Source of the DNA: Anaspis maculata
Lineage: Eukaryota > Arthropoda > Insecta > Coleoptera > Scraptiidae
Length of the DNA: 64,000 nucleotides
Reading direction: 5' to 3'
Assembly: GCA_949128115.1 (NCBI GenBank)
Contig: OX421961.1
Location: 85,543,277 to 85,607,276, forward strand
The notes below the pieces were generated by a model, which saw only the letters and a list, made by a program, of their open reading frames with translations, made no database searches and was not told the origin of the DNA. Within the stretch, counting starts at the first letter, position 1; each line of letters starts with the position of its first letter. Made by a program: the position numbers and the translations under genes. Below are positions 35,534 to 47,300 of the stretch, piece by piece.

Positions 35534-37339
35534 ATGGGACATATGGGTACCCTTGAAGCCTTTGTGAAGCTACATAATGACCAGCTGGTATCGTCAGGCA
35601 TTCCAGAACGTTACTGGAGGACCCTCAATGAGAAGATTCAAAAGCAGACATTCGACATTGGACAAGCCTTCAGTCTAGTTTCCATAGACTATGAAAGAGA
35701 AAGGGAGCCTCACGAATTCGCTTGGGGTCTAACCACCATCGCAGATATAGATAGAGATGATCCCCGTCACATTTATTTGATTGACCATGCTTGGACTTTT
35801 CGTACAAACTATGCCAAACGCCAGCTCTTGCAGAACGCCAATCTACGACAGCGTTTGAGCAAAATGTTGGGTATTGACATGAGTAACTTGTCCAGAGAAG
35901 AAGCTGCCGACACCCTGTTCAATGAGATTTGGACTTTGTGCAATACCTACTCGATTGCAAATGCAGAGAATGTGGAGGACCGCTTGCCCGTTTGGTATGT
36001 CATGGACGAAATCGGTTCGGCTGTGATGCACAGCGATACTCCCAACTGTAGAGTAGTGCCGTTCGTTTACGTCAACGAATACATAACTTTTTCTTTGCTG
36101 TTTCCCATTGAGGATATAGACGAAGGAGATTTAGCATTTTGTGATTTCACTGATGGCATGTATGAGAATGATTCAACTGAGAGGGTAGCAGCAATGCTGC
36201 CATGGTATCCCACACAATTCAAAATGGATTTCATGCCACAAATGCCAGGCCCAGATTATTACTTGGGCGGTCACATCAAGGAAAGCTTGCCTCGGGTTTC
36301 AAATGGGACTGTTCCAATCAAATCAAAATATAAAGTATACACTGAATATGCCTTGATAGAAGACAACTTGACCGATGAACGCTTCGAGTTCACTAACGAC
36401 GAGGCTGAAGCCGACATTCTTTGGTACACCAAGCATTTTAAGGATTACCGCGAACTGAGCGAGACGCCCGGAAAATTCATCAACCAATTTCCATTTGAAT
36501 ACGTATTGACTGTGAAAGATTTGCTTTGCCTTACATGTCGAAGAGCTTCAATGGACAATTCAATTCACTCGCCCACTTGGCTTCCAATAACGTACAATTT
36601 GAAAACTGAAATTGGCAACTTCATCAGTTATTTCCAGCATCGCGAGAAGGAGGGATTAGACAACTATTGGATCGTCAAGCCCTACAATTTGGCGCGGAGT
36701 TTGGATACTCACATCACAAATAATATCAGATACATTGTGAGGCTGCCAGTAACGGGTCCGAAAATCGTGCAGAAATATATCAGCAATCCCGTCTTGTTCC
36801 TTCGCCCAGAATGTGAAGGTTCAGTCAAGTTCGATATACGTTACGTTATCCTCTTGAAAAGCGTGTCACCTTTGAAAGCTTACGTGTACAAGCAGTTTTT
36901 CTTGCGATTTGCAAACAAACCTTTTGAATTGAACGATTTTCATGTTTATGAAAAGCACTTCACAGTCATGAATTACGATGAAAACACACAATTGAGACAC
37001 ATGCTTTGTTCTGAATTCGTATCAAAGTGGAACGAGCAACAATCAACAAACTGGGACCAAGTGCAAAAATCCATTCTGGACATGCTGAAGAAAATATTGG
37101 AATGCGCGGTGATGGAACAACCGCCCCGTGGAATCGCCCACAGCCCCCAGTCGAGGGCTCTGTATGCTGCCGACATCATGCTAGAATGGACCGAAAACGG
37201 GGAAATCCAGCCAAAGATTCTGGAAATCAACTGGACACCTGACTGCAAACGGGCTTGTGCATATTATCCGAACTTCTATAACGATATATTCAAATTGTTG
37301 TTCCTTGATGAAGAACTTGATGCCTTTATTCCATTGTAA
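35534..37339 (+). CDS. TTLL12: TTLL12, tubulin tyrosine ligase-like protein 12
   Basis: 601 residues in a single uninterrupted exon. TTLL12 proteins combine an N-terminal SET-like region with a C-terminal TTL-like ATP-grasp region. They affect tubulin and histone modification, but ligase activity is doubtful. Family blocks include GIPERYW, IYLIDHAWTFR, RLPVWYVMDEIGSAVMHSD, AEADILWYTKHFKDYRELSE, PGKFINQFPFE, NYWIVKPYNLARSLDTHI, SVKFDIRYVILL, DFHVYEKHFTVMNYDE and LEINWTPDCKRACAYYPNF near the end, followed by FKLLFLDEE. The start chosen is the ATG in ACAATAATGG. Reading could open further upstream only from a non-ATG codon. Poly(A) signal AATAAA at 37422. Its 5' 331 bp has an inverted copy at 34386-34720. 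Confidence 0.97.
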   Translation: MGHMGTLEAFVKLHNDQLVSSGIPERYWRTLNEKIQKQTFDIGQAFSLVSIDYEREREPHEFAWGLTTIADIDRDDPRHIYLIDHAWTFRTNYAKRQLLQNANLRQRLSKMLGIDMSNLSREEAADTLFNEIWTLCNTYSIANAENVEDRLPVWYVMDEIGSAVMHSDTPNCRVVPFVYVNEYITFSLLFPIEDIDEGDLAFCDFTDGMYENDSTERVAAMLPWYPTQFKMDFMPQMPGPDYYLGGHIKESLPRVSNGTVPIKSKYKVYTEYALIEDNLTDERFEFTNDEAEADILWYTKHFKDYRELSETPGKFINQFPFEYVLTVKDLLCLTCRRASMDNSIHSPTWLPITYNLKTEIGNFISYFQHREKEGLDNYWIVKPYNLARSLDTHITNNIRYIVRLPVTGPKIVQKYISNPVLFLRPECEGSVKFDIRYVILLKSVSPLKAYVYKQFFLRFANKPFELNDFHVYEKHFTVMNYDENTQLRHMLCSEFVSKWNEQQSTNWDQVQKSILDMLKKILECAVMEQPPRGIAHSPQSRALYAADIMLEWTENGEIQPKILEINWTPDCKRACAYYPNFYNDIFKLLFLDEELDAFIPL

Positions 37340-37441
37340 GACCAAAAGAAGCTACCTGTTCTATTATAAAAGTTCTTTATTAACTAAGAAATAATATACC
37401 TTTGTTGTGTTGTTACCTTTCAATAAATTGCAATATTCAGA
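37340..37441. other. Overlapping 3' ends of TTLL12 and TRAPPC13
   Basis: Only 102 bp separate the opposing stop codons. The TTLL12 AATAAA (37422) is 15 bp from the TRAPPC13 stop. The likely minus-strand signals (TTTATT on plus at about 37376 or 37325) lie in the TTLL12 UTR or coding end. The mRNAs are probably complementary at their tails. Confidence 0.65.
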
Positions 37442-38305
37442 CTAGCGAGTTAACAGTTTTTCATTTTTCATTTCATTGAATTCCTTTTCGCTAACTACAT
37501 AAACCTGTCCTAAATGATCGAAAGTGTAGGTTCGCTTTAAAAATGCGTCAAAAAGACTGACTCCAGAAATTGCTTGCAGTCCAGGTACAAGTGGAATAGC
37601 TTGGAGTTCCAAAAAGGTAGTCGATTGCGGTCGTAACGACTCTATTTTTCGACCAGATATACCACACCATGCCAGTCCTTCCGCACTCTCCAAGTACAAT
37701 ACTAAATCAAGAGTGCGCTCACTGCAAACAATATCAGTAGGTACCTAAGTTTGAAATTCTTGATATAAATAACAATGGTCCGGACGTTAGGGGAAAAAAA
37801 TTAGTGGTAGGTACCTTGCACTTTTATACCAATAAGCATTGTCACTTTGCATGCCTGTGGCTGAGACCACCCTGGATCAATCTGGATGTGGGGACATCGG
37901 GCGCAAATCGTGCAGACACTTTATACAGGGTGAAGTAGAAAAAAATTGTTGAAAAATCGTAAATCTTGTACCATAACTGATGGACTACGTAAATCAAGAT
38001 ATTGATGACGGATTTCATGCTCATGATGATGCTGCGAACAGTTTTGAAATATCTTGAGGCGTTTCCGAAATACGCTAAAAAAAATGTAACTTCTTCATTT
38101 TTTTCTTTCTCCAATAAATCAATTGTTTTTGGAGATATCGAGCTGCAACTTGATATTCCGACAAACAATCATTATTTAATGGAACATGTAAGGACATCGA
38201 CAAAGCCTGCTAAATGTAAAACTAAGATCTTCAACTTTTTAGCGCATTTTCGTAAGAAAATGACGCTTATATGGCCGGTTTGTCTGTCTGTCCGTCCGTC
38301 TGTCT

Positions 38306-38339
<34 letters not shown>

Positions 38340-41300
38340 CCGTGTAGAAATTAAGAAGTTGTACTATTGCGGCCTTTTTAAAGTGGACGACAGTTGACAG
38401 ATTTCTCAGGATTCTGGCCTGAACGTCGCATGACAGCACGCCAACTCGTTGACATTGTCGTCCACTTTATTTTGGCCGCAACCGTACTCCTCCTCGAGGA
38501 ATGAAGCTGGAGCCTTAGAACTTTTTTTGATAGATAGCTGATGTCCCCAAGGGTGGCCAGTGAGCAATATTTTTTTATCCATACATAGTTATCATTACTA
38601 TTATCAAAAAACAGATATTTATTGTGGACTTCTAAGAAGTTGAACTCCTCTTCAGGGGAATCAAGCTAGAGCCTTGGAACTTCTTCCGATGGATAGCTGA
38701 TGTCCCCAAGGGTGGCCAATGGGCATTATTTTTCATCTACATACATAGTTAACATTATTATCATCACAAAACAAAGATTTCCTGTGCACTTCTAAGAAAA
38801 TGAACTCCTCGGGGAATAATTCTAGAGCCTTGAAACTTTCGCCAATGGATAGCTTAGATCCTCGTGAGTGGCCAGTGAGCAGATTGGATTTCATGGTTGC
38901 GCCGCCATATTGAAATTTCTTATTAGTGGAACGATTTTCATGAAACTTGGAAGTTACCCTTGCCTCGTATGATCATTCTTATTATTTTCAAGCTGAATTT
39001 CATGATTCTGTCGCCATATTGAAATTTCTTATTAGTGGAACGATTTTCATGAAACTTGGAAGTTACCCTTATCTTGTATGAACGTTCTTATTTTCAAGCT
39101 AAATTTCATGATTTCGCCGCCATATTGAAATTTCTTGTTGGTGGAACGATTTGCATGGAACTTGAAACTTACCCTTGTCACGTACGTATGATCATTCTTA
39201 TTTTTAAGCTAAATTTCATGATCCCGCCGCCATCTTGGCTGCCATATTGAAATCTGTTATTAGTGGAACGATTGTTATGAAACTTGGAACCTGCTCTTGT
39301 CTCGCGTATGAACAATCTTATTTTCAAGGTGAATTTTATTATTCCGCCGCCATCTTGGCCGCCATATTGAAATCTGTTATTAATGGAGGGATTGTCATGG
39401 AACTTGGAACTTTACTCTTGTCTCGTATGGACAGTCTTACATTCAAACTGAATATCATGAATTGGCCGCCATCTTGGCCATTAGTGGAACGATTGTCATG
39501 AAATGTGAAACTTATCTTGTCTCGTATGAACATTTAATTTTCAAGCTGGACTTCATTCCTATCAATGACAGTCCTGGAACTAAGAAAATGCGCTTTTGAG
39601 ACTCACGCACGTGAAGGCAGATTTACTTGTTTTCCATCGTGAGCACCATCTTCAAATTGCCCTTTGTGGAATTGTTGAAAAAATAACAGGTGACGACTTT
39701 GTTGGACACACACGATCGCTTTATAATGAAAAACCAGGTCCTGAATTGCGCCAATGACCTCTTCGCCGAAGAAACGTTATCAAGTTCGTTTCACTTGATT
39801 TATCTCCACTTACGTGATAGTCATGACCAAATGGAACTTTGGATCGATGACGTGTTTGTGATATTATGATCCACATTATTTTGTGAAGCCAGTCACCAAA
39901 TTTCATCATCATCAGCCAAGTGATGTCCATTTGGCGAACAGTTGAACAAAAAGTTTGATTCGATTTTTGTGAAAAATGCAAAAACCGGCAGGGTCACGTC
40001 GTCCTCTCAAACCCGACTGAAGAAAATCTGTTACTTACCAAAAATGCTACCAATTCATACTGGAAGAGTTTGGAGGAATATGTTCTGTAGTTTGAAGCTA
40101 AACCAAAATATATTGTTTCATCCTAGTTCTGCAGGAGGGGCGTCAAAAATGTGGCTACAACTCATATTTGAAACGTTTTTTGTTGAATATGGCCAGAAAC
40201 GCTTCAAAGATAAGCTTGACGTTTAATTTTTGACGTCCCTCCTGCAGAACTAGGATGGAACAATCCATTTTGGTTTAGCTTCGAACTACAGAACACATTC
40301 CTCCAAACTCTTTCAGTATGAATTGGTAGCATTTTTGGTAAGTAACAGATTTTCTTCAATCGGGTTTGAGAGGACGACGTGACCCTGCCGTTTTTGCATT
40401 TTTCACAAAAATCGAAGCAAACTTTTTGTTCAACTGTTCGCCAAATGGACACCACTTGGCTGATGATGATGATGAAATTTGGTGACTGGCTTCACAAAAT
40501 AATGTGGATCATAATATCACAAATATACTGACGGACAAAATTAGCGTTACACTTTTTCAGAATACTGGCACAGACAAACCCGTCAACAAATTCTTCCAAA
40601 AATTTCCGAGGAGCAAGCTTGAAGTGTTTTCCTCAAGTTCACAAACGCGCAAAGAGGTGGTCCGCAAGATGACTGAGTTGTACGGTCTGAAAGGTAGAAA
40701 TGACCAGAAACCATTTTCGTAGATTTTTCCAACACATTCAAGAGATCTTCCTAAGGCTGCAGAAGAGATGGTTTTCACTTGAAATGATGTCAGTAGATGG
40801 TTCATACCCTCTGTAGTCTTCCTGCATGATTTAAACCGTAAAAAATGTTCACCCACTCAGTGTTAGTTCTTTGTTCAATGCAATGAGAAAATTTCCATAT
40901 GATTTCCAAAAATGCTTTGTGTAATTGGAAAATCTGTTTTTTACGTACTTGAGAAGGTTATGCAGCAGAAAATGATTGGGAAAATTTCTTGTCTCCTTCG
41001 CAACCTCTTCATGTGGTAAGTCATTTCCTTACCATGAGCTGATAATCCGTTGTCGGAAGAATCGAAACAGTCCCGGTGATACCTGAAGGTTCATTGGAAC
41101 CCCAGAGCGCCATCGGCTTGGTATTCGACCCTCGAGGTCGTCGATTAACCATAATTTAACACCTTGTTGGTACTCTCTACAAGAATGGTAAAGGAAGCAG
41201 ATTTTCTCAAACTCGCTCGAAAAAATGCTTTGTCACTTGCCAGTTATCCGATCTGTATAGTCAAATGCACAAAAAATCCTCATCTTGTGTTTTGAGGTCA

Positions 41301-44300
41301 ATTTTTGTGACTTCCGTGCATCAACTTGCACTCAGTGCAACTTTTAGGATTTTTATCGCATTTTATTCATCGTTCGTCAAGAGAAACCTCGATGCCTTCA
41401 TTCATCAACGTAATCACGAAAACGGATACACAGTCCCTCAGAGTCACGCAATCAGCCTTTACTTGGGATGTTGCAACGGGTTTCCCCAGGTGCGAACAGC
41501 CGGTCGGGTTGGCGGGTTGCTATGCTAGAGTACGTAGCTCGTTCCTAGGAAGTTTTTCAAAGTTTATTCGTCATTCTGCGCAACCAAAGGAGCCTTCCAA
41601 GGACTTGTGGCAACTCGTATTTCGAGAACAAAGGTCTACCCGAAGATTTTCAATCCTTGCAATCCTATCGTTGGTAATTTTGTATCGCTCGAATATTTTT
41701 TTCTGACAAGCGTCAACGTCAGGATCAGGCAGCAGTACCTTATTGATTGTTGTTAATTTACAATAATGAAAGGTATGATTCACATTTCGCAAAATTATCA
41801 ACGACAGGATTGCAACGATTGAAAATCTTCAGGTAGACCTTTGTTCCCGAAATACGAGTTACCACCAGTCCTTGGAAGGCTCCTTTGGTTGCACAGAATG
41901 ACGAATAAACTTTCAAAAACTTCCTGGGTACGAGCCACGTACTCTATCATAGCAACTCGCCAACCTAACCGGCTGTTCGCACCTGGCAAAACCCATTGCA
42001 ACATCCAAAATAAAGGCTGATTGGGTGACTCTGAGGAACTGTGTATGCATTTTCATGATTACGTTGATGAATGAAGGCATCGAGGTTTCTCTTGACGAAC
42101 GATAAATAAAATGCGATAAAAATCCCAAAAGTTGCACCGGGTGCAAGTTGATGCACGGAAGTCACAAAAATTGACCTCAAAACACAAGATGAGAGTTTTT
42201 TGTGCATTTGACTATACAGATCGGATAACTGGCAAATGAAAAAACATTTTTTCGAGCGAGTTTGAGAAAATCTGCTTCCTTTACCATTCTTGTAGAGGGT
42301 ACCAACAAGGTGTTAAATTATGGTTAATCAAGGACCTCGAGGGTCGGATACCAAGCCGATGGCGCTCTGAGGTTCCAATGAACCTTCAGGTATCACCGGG
42401 ACTGTTTCGATTCTTCCGACAACGGATTATCAGCTCATGGTAAGGAAATGACTTACCACATGAAGAGGTTGCGAAGGAGACAAGAAATTTTTTCAATCAT
42501 TTTCTGCTGCATTACCTTCTGAAGTACGTGAAAAAAAGATTTTCCAATTACACAAAGCTTTTTTGGAAATCATATGGAAATTTTCTCATTTCATTAAACA
42601 AAGAACTAACACTGACTGGGTGAACATTTTGTGCTGTTTAAATCATGCAGGAAGACTACAAAGGGTATGAACCACCTACTGACACGATTTTAAGTAAGAA
42701 CTACCTTTTCTGCAGCCTTAGGAAGATCTCTTGAATGTGTTGGAGAGTTCTACGAAAATGGTTTCTGGTTATTTCCACCTTTCAGATCGCACAACTCAGT
42801 AATCTTGCGGACCACGTCTTTGCGCGTTTGTGGACTTGAAGAAAACACTTCAAGCTTGCTCTTTGAAAAATTTTGAGAAAATCTGTTGACGGGTTCGAAT
42901 TCGCCAATATTTTAAAAAAGTGTAACGCTAATTTTGTCCGTCAGTATATGTCATCGATCTAAAGTTTCATTTGGTCATGACTGTCACGTAAGTGGAGAGA
43001 AATAAAAAAAAAAACGAACTTGATAACGTTTCTTTGACGAAGACGTCATTGGCGCGATTCAGGACCTGTTTTTTCATTATAAAACGATCGGGTGTGTCCA
43101 ACGAAGTCGTCACCTGTTTTTTTTTTCAACAACTCCACGAAGGGCAATTCGAAGATGGCGCTCACGATGGAAAAAAAAGTTGAAGATCTTAGTTTTGAAC
43201 CAAGCAGGCTTTGTCGATGTCCCCACATCGCGTTTCATCAAACACATGATTGTTTGTCGAAATATCAAGTTGCAGCTCGATATCTCCAAAAACAACTGTT
43301 TTATTGAAAAAAGAAAAAAAAGAACCCCGCACATTCCTTATGGGATTTGGATCACCGGGGGATTTGGCTTAAACTTTGATATGTTGTAGCCCTTGTTGAG
43401 GTGATCAAACTTTATCCTTGCGCAAATCCTCTAAACTCAACGGTTCACCCTCTAGAGGGGGTGGAATACCGGTAGTCACAGAACTAATTTATTGCAATTA
43501 TGGGCTTTAATGAGCAAAAGGTGGATCTATTTTGACGCCACGAGGTGGTTCTAGGGTTATACTTGCCATAACTTTGAGCTGGTCAAAATATCTCATAGAC
43601 CCCTATTTTTAGAACCACCCCTAGCATTTCTAAAAATGACTGAAATTTCAAAGTTGAATAAAGACTAAAATGAACGGGGAATTTTTTTGAATTTCTGACA
43701 CGTTATGTTCAAAGTGGTGCTGATTCATTATTTCTTGCGAACCAACCCCAACATCTGACGTCCACCCTCCACTAAATTATCAACTTCTGCTCTGCCCTAT
43801 TAGAAATAAATTGTTTCTTGATAAGTTAAAATAAGTTTCGACGACTGTAACATGTTATGTGTTCAAAAAGGTGGTCCATATTGATCTCTTATGTCTACCC
43901 CTTACCCCTATAACCCCTTACCCGAGTAGTTTCTCCCAAATTGGCAATGGAAGCACTCGCTGCACATTTTCTTGTTGAATGAGTTGAACTAATCATTTCT
44001 GGAAAAACTACCAGGGTATAGGTGTGAAAAGGTAAGGGTGGGTAGACATAGGGGATGAATATGTATCATATATCACCCTTTCCTGGATATGATGCTAAAG
44101 TAGTAGAAATTCATTTCAACTTAACAAGAAACAATTTATTTCTAATAGGGCAGAGCAGAAGTTGATGATTTAGTAGAGGGTGAACGTCAGATGTTAGGGG
44201 TTGGTTCGCAAGAAATAATGGATCAGCACCACTTTGAACATACCGTGTCAGAAATTCAAAAAAATTCCCCGTTTATTTTAGTCTATCAACTTTGAAATTT

Positions 44301-47300
44301 CAGTCATTTTTAGAAATGCTAGGGGTGGTTCTAAAAATAGAGGTCTATGAGATATTTTGACCAGCTCAAAGTTATGGTAAGTATAACCCTAGAACCGCCT
44401 CGTGGCGTCAAAATAGATCCACCTTTTGCTCATTAAAGCCCATAATTGCAATAAATTAGTTCTGTGACTACCGGCATTCCACCCCCTCTTGAGGGTGAAC
44501 CGTTGAATTTAGAGGATTTGCGAAATGATAAAGTTTGATCACCTCAACAAGGGCTACAACATATCAAAGTTTGAGCCAAATCCCCCGGGGAGCCAAATCC
44601 CATAAGGAATGTGCCGGGTCCTTTCACTTCTTTCAACGTATTTCGGAAACACCTCAAGATATTTCAAAACAGTTTGCAGCACCTTCATGAGCATGAAATC
44701 CTTTATCAATATCCTGATTTACATACGTCCATCGGTTATGGTTCAAGATTTACAATTTTTCAACAGATTATTTCTACTTTACCCTGTATAAAGTGTGTGC
44801 ACGATTTTCGCCGATGTTCCCACATCCAGATTGTTCCAGGGTGGTCTCAGTAACAGGCATGCAAAGTGAGAATGCTTGGTATAAAAGTGCAAGGTATTTT
44901 CCACTATCGTCCGGACTACAAGGAAAACATCTTACCAATTGTTGATTAATTTGCACTTGAATTTGAACAGGTCTTCTAAAATCACAAAACCTGGCTTTTC
45001 GCATATTGTTAGCCGTATGTCACCATAATCAGGACCCTAAAAATGTTTTGCAATGTGTAGGTAGGTACGATTGCGATCGAAAAATTTTGCACTAAAAATT
45101 TCTTGTGCGTAAATTTAGCCTTTGCCAGTACAGTGTCCCAGCTAAAGTCAGACCTTTGCCATCCATAAGTACCATATTTTTATGGTACTTTGAAAAGGCA
45201 ATCTGCAGTTGTGAAGGTGGATGAGAGGTGACTTTTGAGGAGGGTGTCGGAATTCAAGCTATCTAGACGCCTTGTTAACGAAACTGTGTGAAAATTCTCG
45301 ATCGCAACTGTATCATTCTATTAGGACATGACATTATCATTACATGATACTTGTTTTGGCTGGATAGGTGATAAGGATGCAGACTGGAGAGGTGTTTTAC
45401 ATCATTACAGCGAAATTTAAGTGCTAGATTTTGTGGAGGTGCATCGTTACATTCAACGATTGTAATAGACAATCAAGAATGGGAGATATAGTCGCGACAA
45501 TTCAACAAACGATGTACGTTATCACTTCATTTATTCATTACAACTTGAGAATAGTATTTTATGTAACAAGTACGCAAAATGAATCTTCAGCGGACGAATT
45601 CGCTTGCTTAGGGACGAGGCGGAAGCCGAGTCCCTAAGGGCGGATGAGTCCGCTAAGGCATTTTGCGCACCTACGTGTTGGATACAACGTATTTTGGTAT
45701 AATAGATATTTCGGTAAAAGCAAGGAAAATTGTCCTCGATTTGCTTCCAGCAAAATCTCGCACACAATATGAGCGAAAATATGTATTCATCGAATGGAAG
45801 AAGAAAAATAGTGTGAACATTGTGAATAAGTCTACATTTAAATAAACGAATAATTCAGTCCTCTAAAGTGTTGCCTAGTTACCTTTAAAGGATTCAGTCC
45901 GGTAAAGACGTATTTTGTAGACTCAAAACAATTCGCAAAATGACCATTTTGGGGAGCGTATACCATAATAGTTATTTATGTACCATGGGCATAAAGTGCC
46001 ACTTTTTTTGAAAAAAAAAAAACGTGAGTGCGTGACCATAGTCACCCTCGGAAGAAGTGGAACTTCTATAGGTATGAATCAATTAGCAAAAAACGTTCGA
46101 AGAGGTGTTCTTTTCGTACTCCCGCTCCGCTCCCTAACGGTTTGTAGCATCTTGTTTTTTTTTTATTATCATTATTATTGGTCGCGCCACTGGCTATTGT
46201 TTTTTGTTTTGGGTTGAGAAACGAAAAAAGGGCAGTAGCAAGAAGAAACGCGTCGATAGACAAGCTCGCATCCGCCGCTCGTTATAGTCATATGGAACTC
46301 GTAGTTTTTTAATAGTTTTCACGGCCGTAACAAACTTGGTGGCGCGTAGTGCGTGGTGCCTCCTTTCTATCCTATCCTCTGGTGCACCACCGTGTCAACG
46401 CAACACCCAGAAGCCAAGGAACATCGGGCCGTTGGTAAGTCCCTTTTTGCTTTGCGCAACTCGAAAGGAAAAACAGTCTACTAGCTCTCGTGTAGCCGCC
46501 AATTATTATTATTATTATTATTATGGGTCACTTGAAGGGCAGAATACTTTCGATATGATTTTTTCACGCTTAGACTTTTTTTGTTTCTTTCTCGCTGCGC
46601 TCGGCGCCTAAACTTCCATCTCCATCACATGAAGTCTCACTCATACCAATAACAATAAATATCCGGCCGGCGGCCTCCCATTAAAATTTTGGGCGCGCTA
46701 AGCGTTGTCGCAGTCAAATTATCACTCAACTGGAGTCCAGGCTATTGCCAGGCAGCGCGATTTCGCAAATAGGCGCTTCAAAAGCTGATTGAAATATTAC
46801 CTGCTTATAAAACTCCCTAACCATCAACTCTTCACCAAAACATTACCGTTTGACTGATATGGTCCGAATTTCACGGAATGTCTCGTGACTTACAGCAGTT
46901 TTTTTTTTCAAATTGGACACTGGAGTGTCTTGAAGAAATACGTTATAAGCAGCTCATAAGTAGCGCTGGGTAATACATTTGATTAATCGATAATTTTAGG
47001 ATGCAAAAAAAATCATCGATTAATCGAAAATCCCGATTAATCGATTATTCAATTAGGTAGTCGATTATGAATAAACGATCAATTAATCGATTATTCGACT
47101 ATTGATTATTCGATTTTTTGATCGATTAATCGATTATTCAATGAACGAAGAACGATTCGAATAGAAGAATCGCATATTTCATAATCGACTATGCATAATC
47201 TAATGAAATCGATTAATTGATTTCAAAATAATCGATTAATCGATTTTGAAATAAATGAAACAATCGATTAATCGAAGTAATACAGGGTGGTGAAAATTTC

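Larger units (their letters stand above)
38241..39630. mobile_element. About 1.4-kb insertion carrying tandem repeats
   Basis: It is absent from the mirror position of the opposite arm (about 43172). The ends AGCGCATTTTC and GAAAATGCGCT are inverted. The right end continues GAGACTCACGCACGTGAAGG, also found at 27875. It contains a TCTG/TCCG microsatellite and two tandem arrays. Confidence 0.6.
37776..44918. mobile_element. Giant foldback element with three nested insertions
   Basis: The outer ends TGGTCCGGACG and CGTCCGGACTA are inverted. The left arm segments 37814-38240, 39630-39858 and 40524-41677 pair in order with 44895-44623, 43321-42950 and 42945-41798. The loop is about 41678-41797. 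Without the insertions (38241-39630, 39859-40523, 43322-44622) the element is about 3.8 kb, nearly all arm. No coding sequence. It fills TRAPPC13 intron 6. A partial copy of the outer arm lies at about 63550-63785. Confidence 0.8.

Noticed and set aside
38277..38343. Regular short repeats, CRISPR-like at first glance
   Set aside because: A tetranucleotide microsatellite with no spacers, in a eukaryotic intron.
41265..42207. Pairs of similar frames on opposite strands (for example starting [12 protein letters not shown] / [12 protein letters not shown])
   Set aside because: They are the two arms of the giant foldback. The mirrored frames reflect the inverted repeat and not two genes.
45571..45670. 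Possible ribozyme-like hairpin (GCGGATGAGTCCGC)
   Set aside because: GATGAG recalls a hammerhead core, but the CUGANGA/GAAA pair is absent and the stems do not form the three-way junction. It is a plain palindromic repeat.
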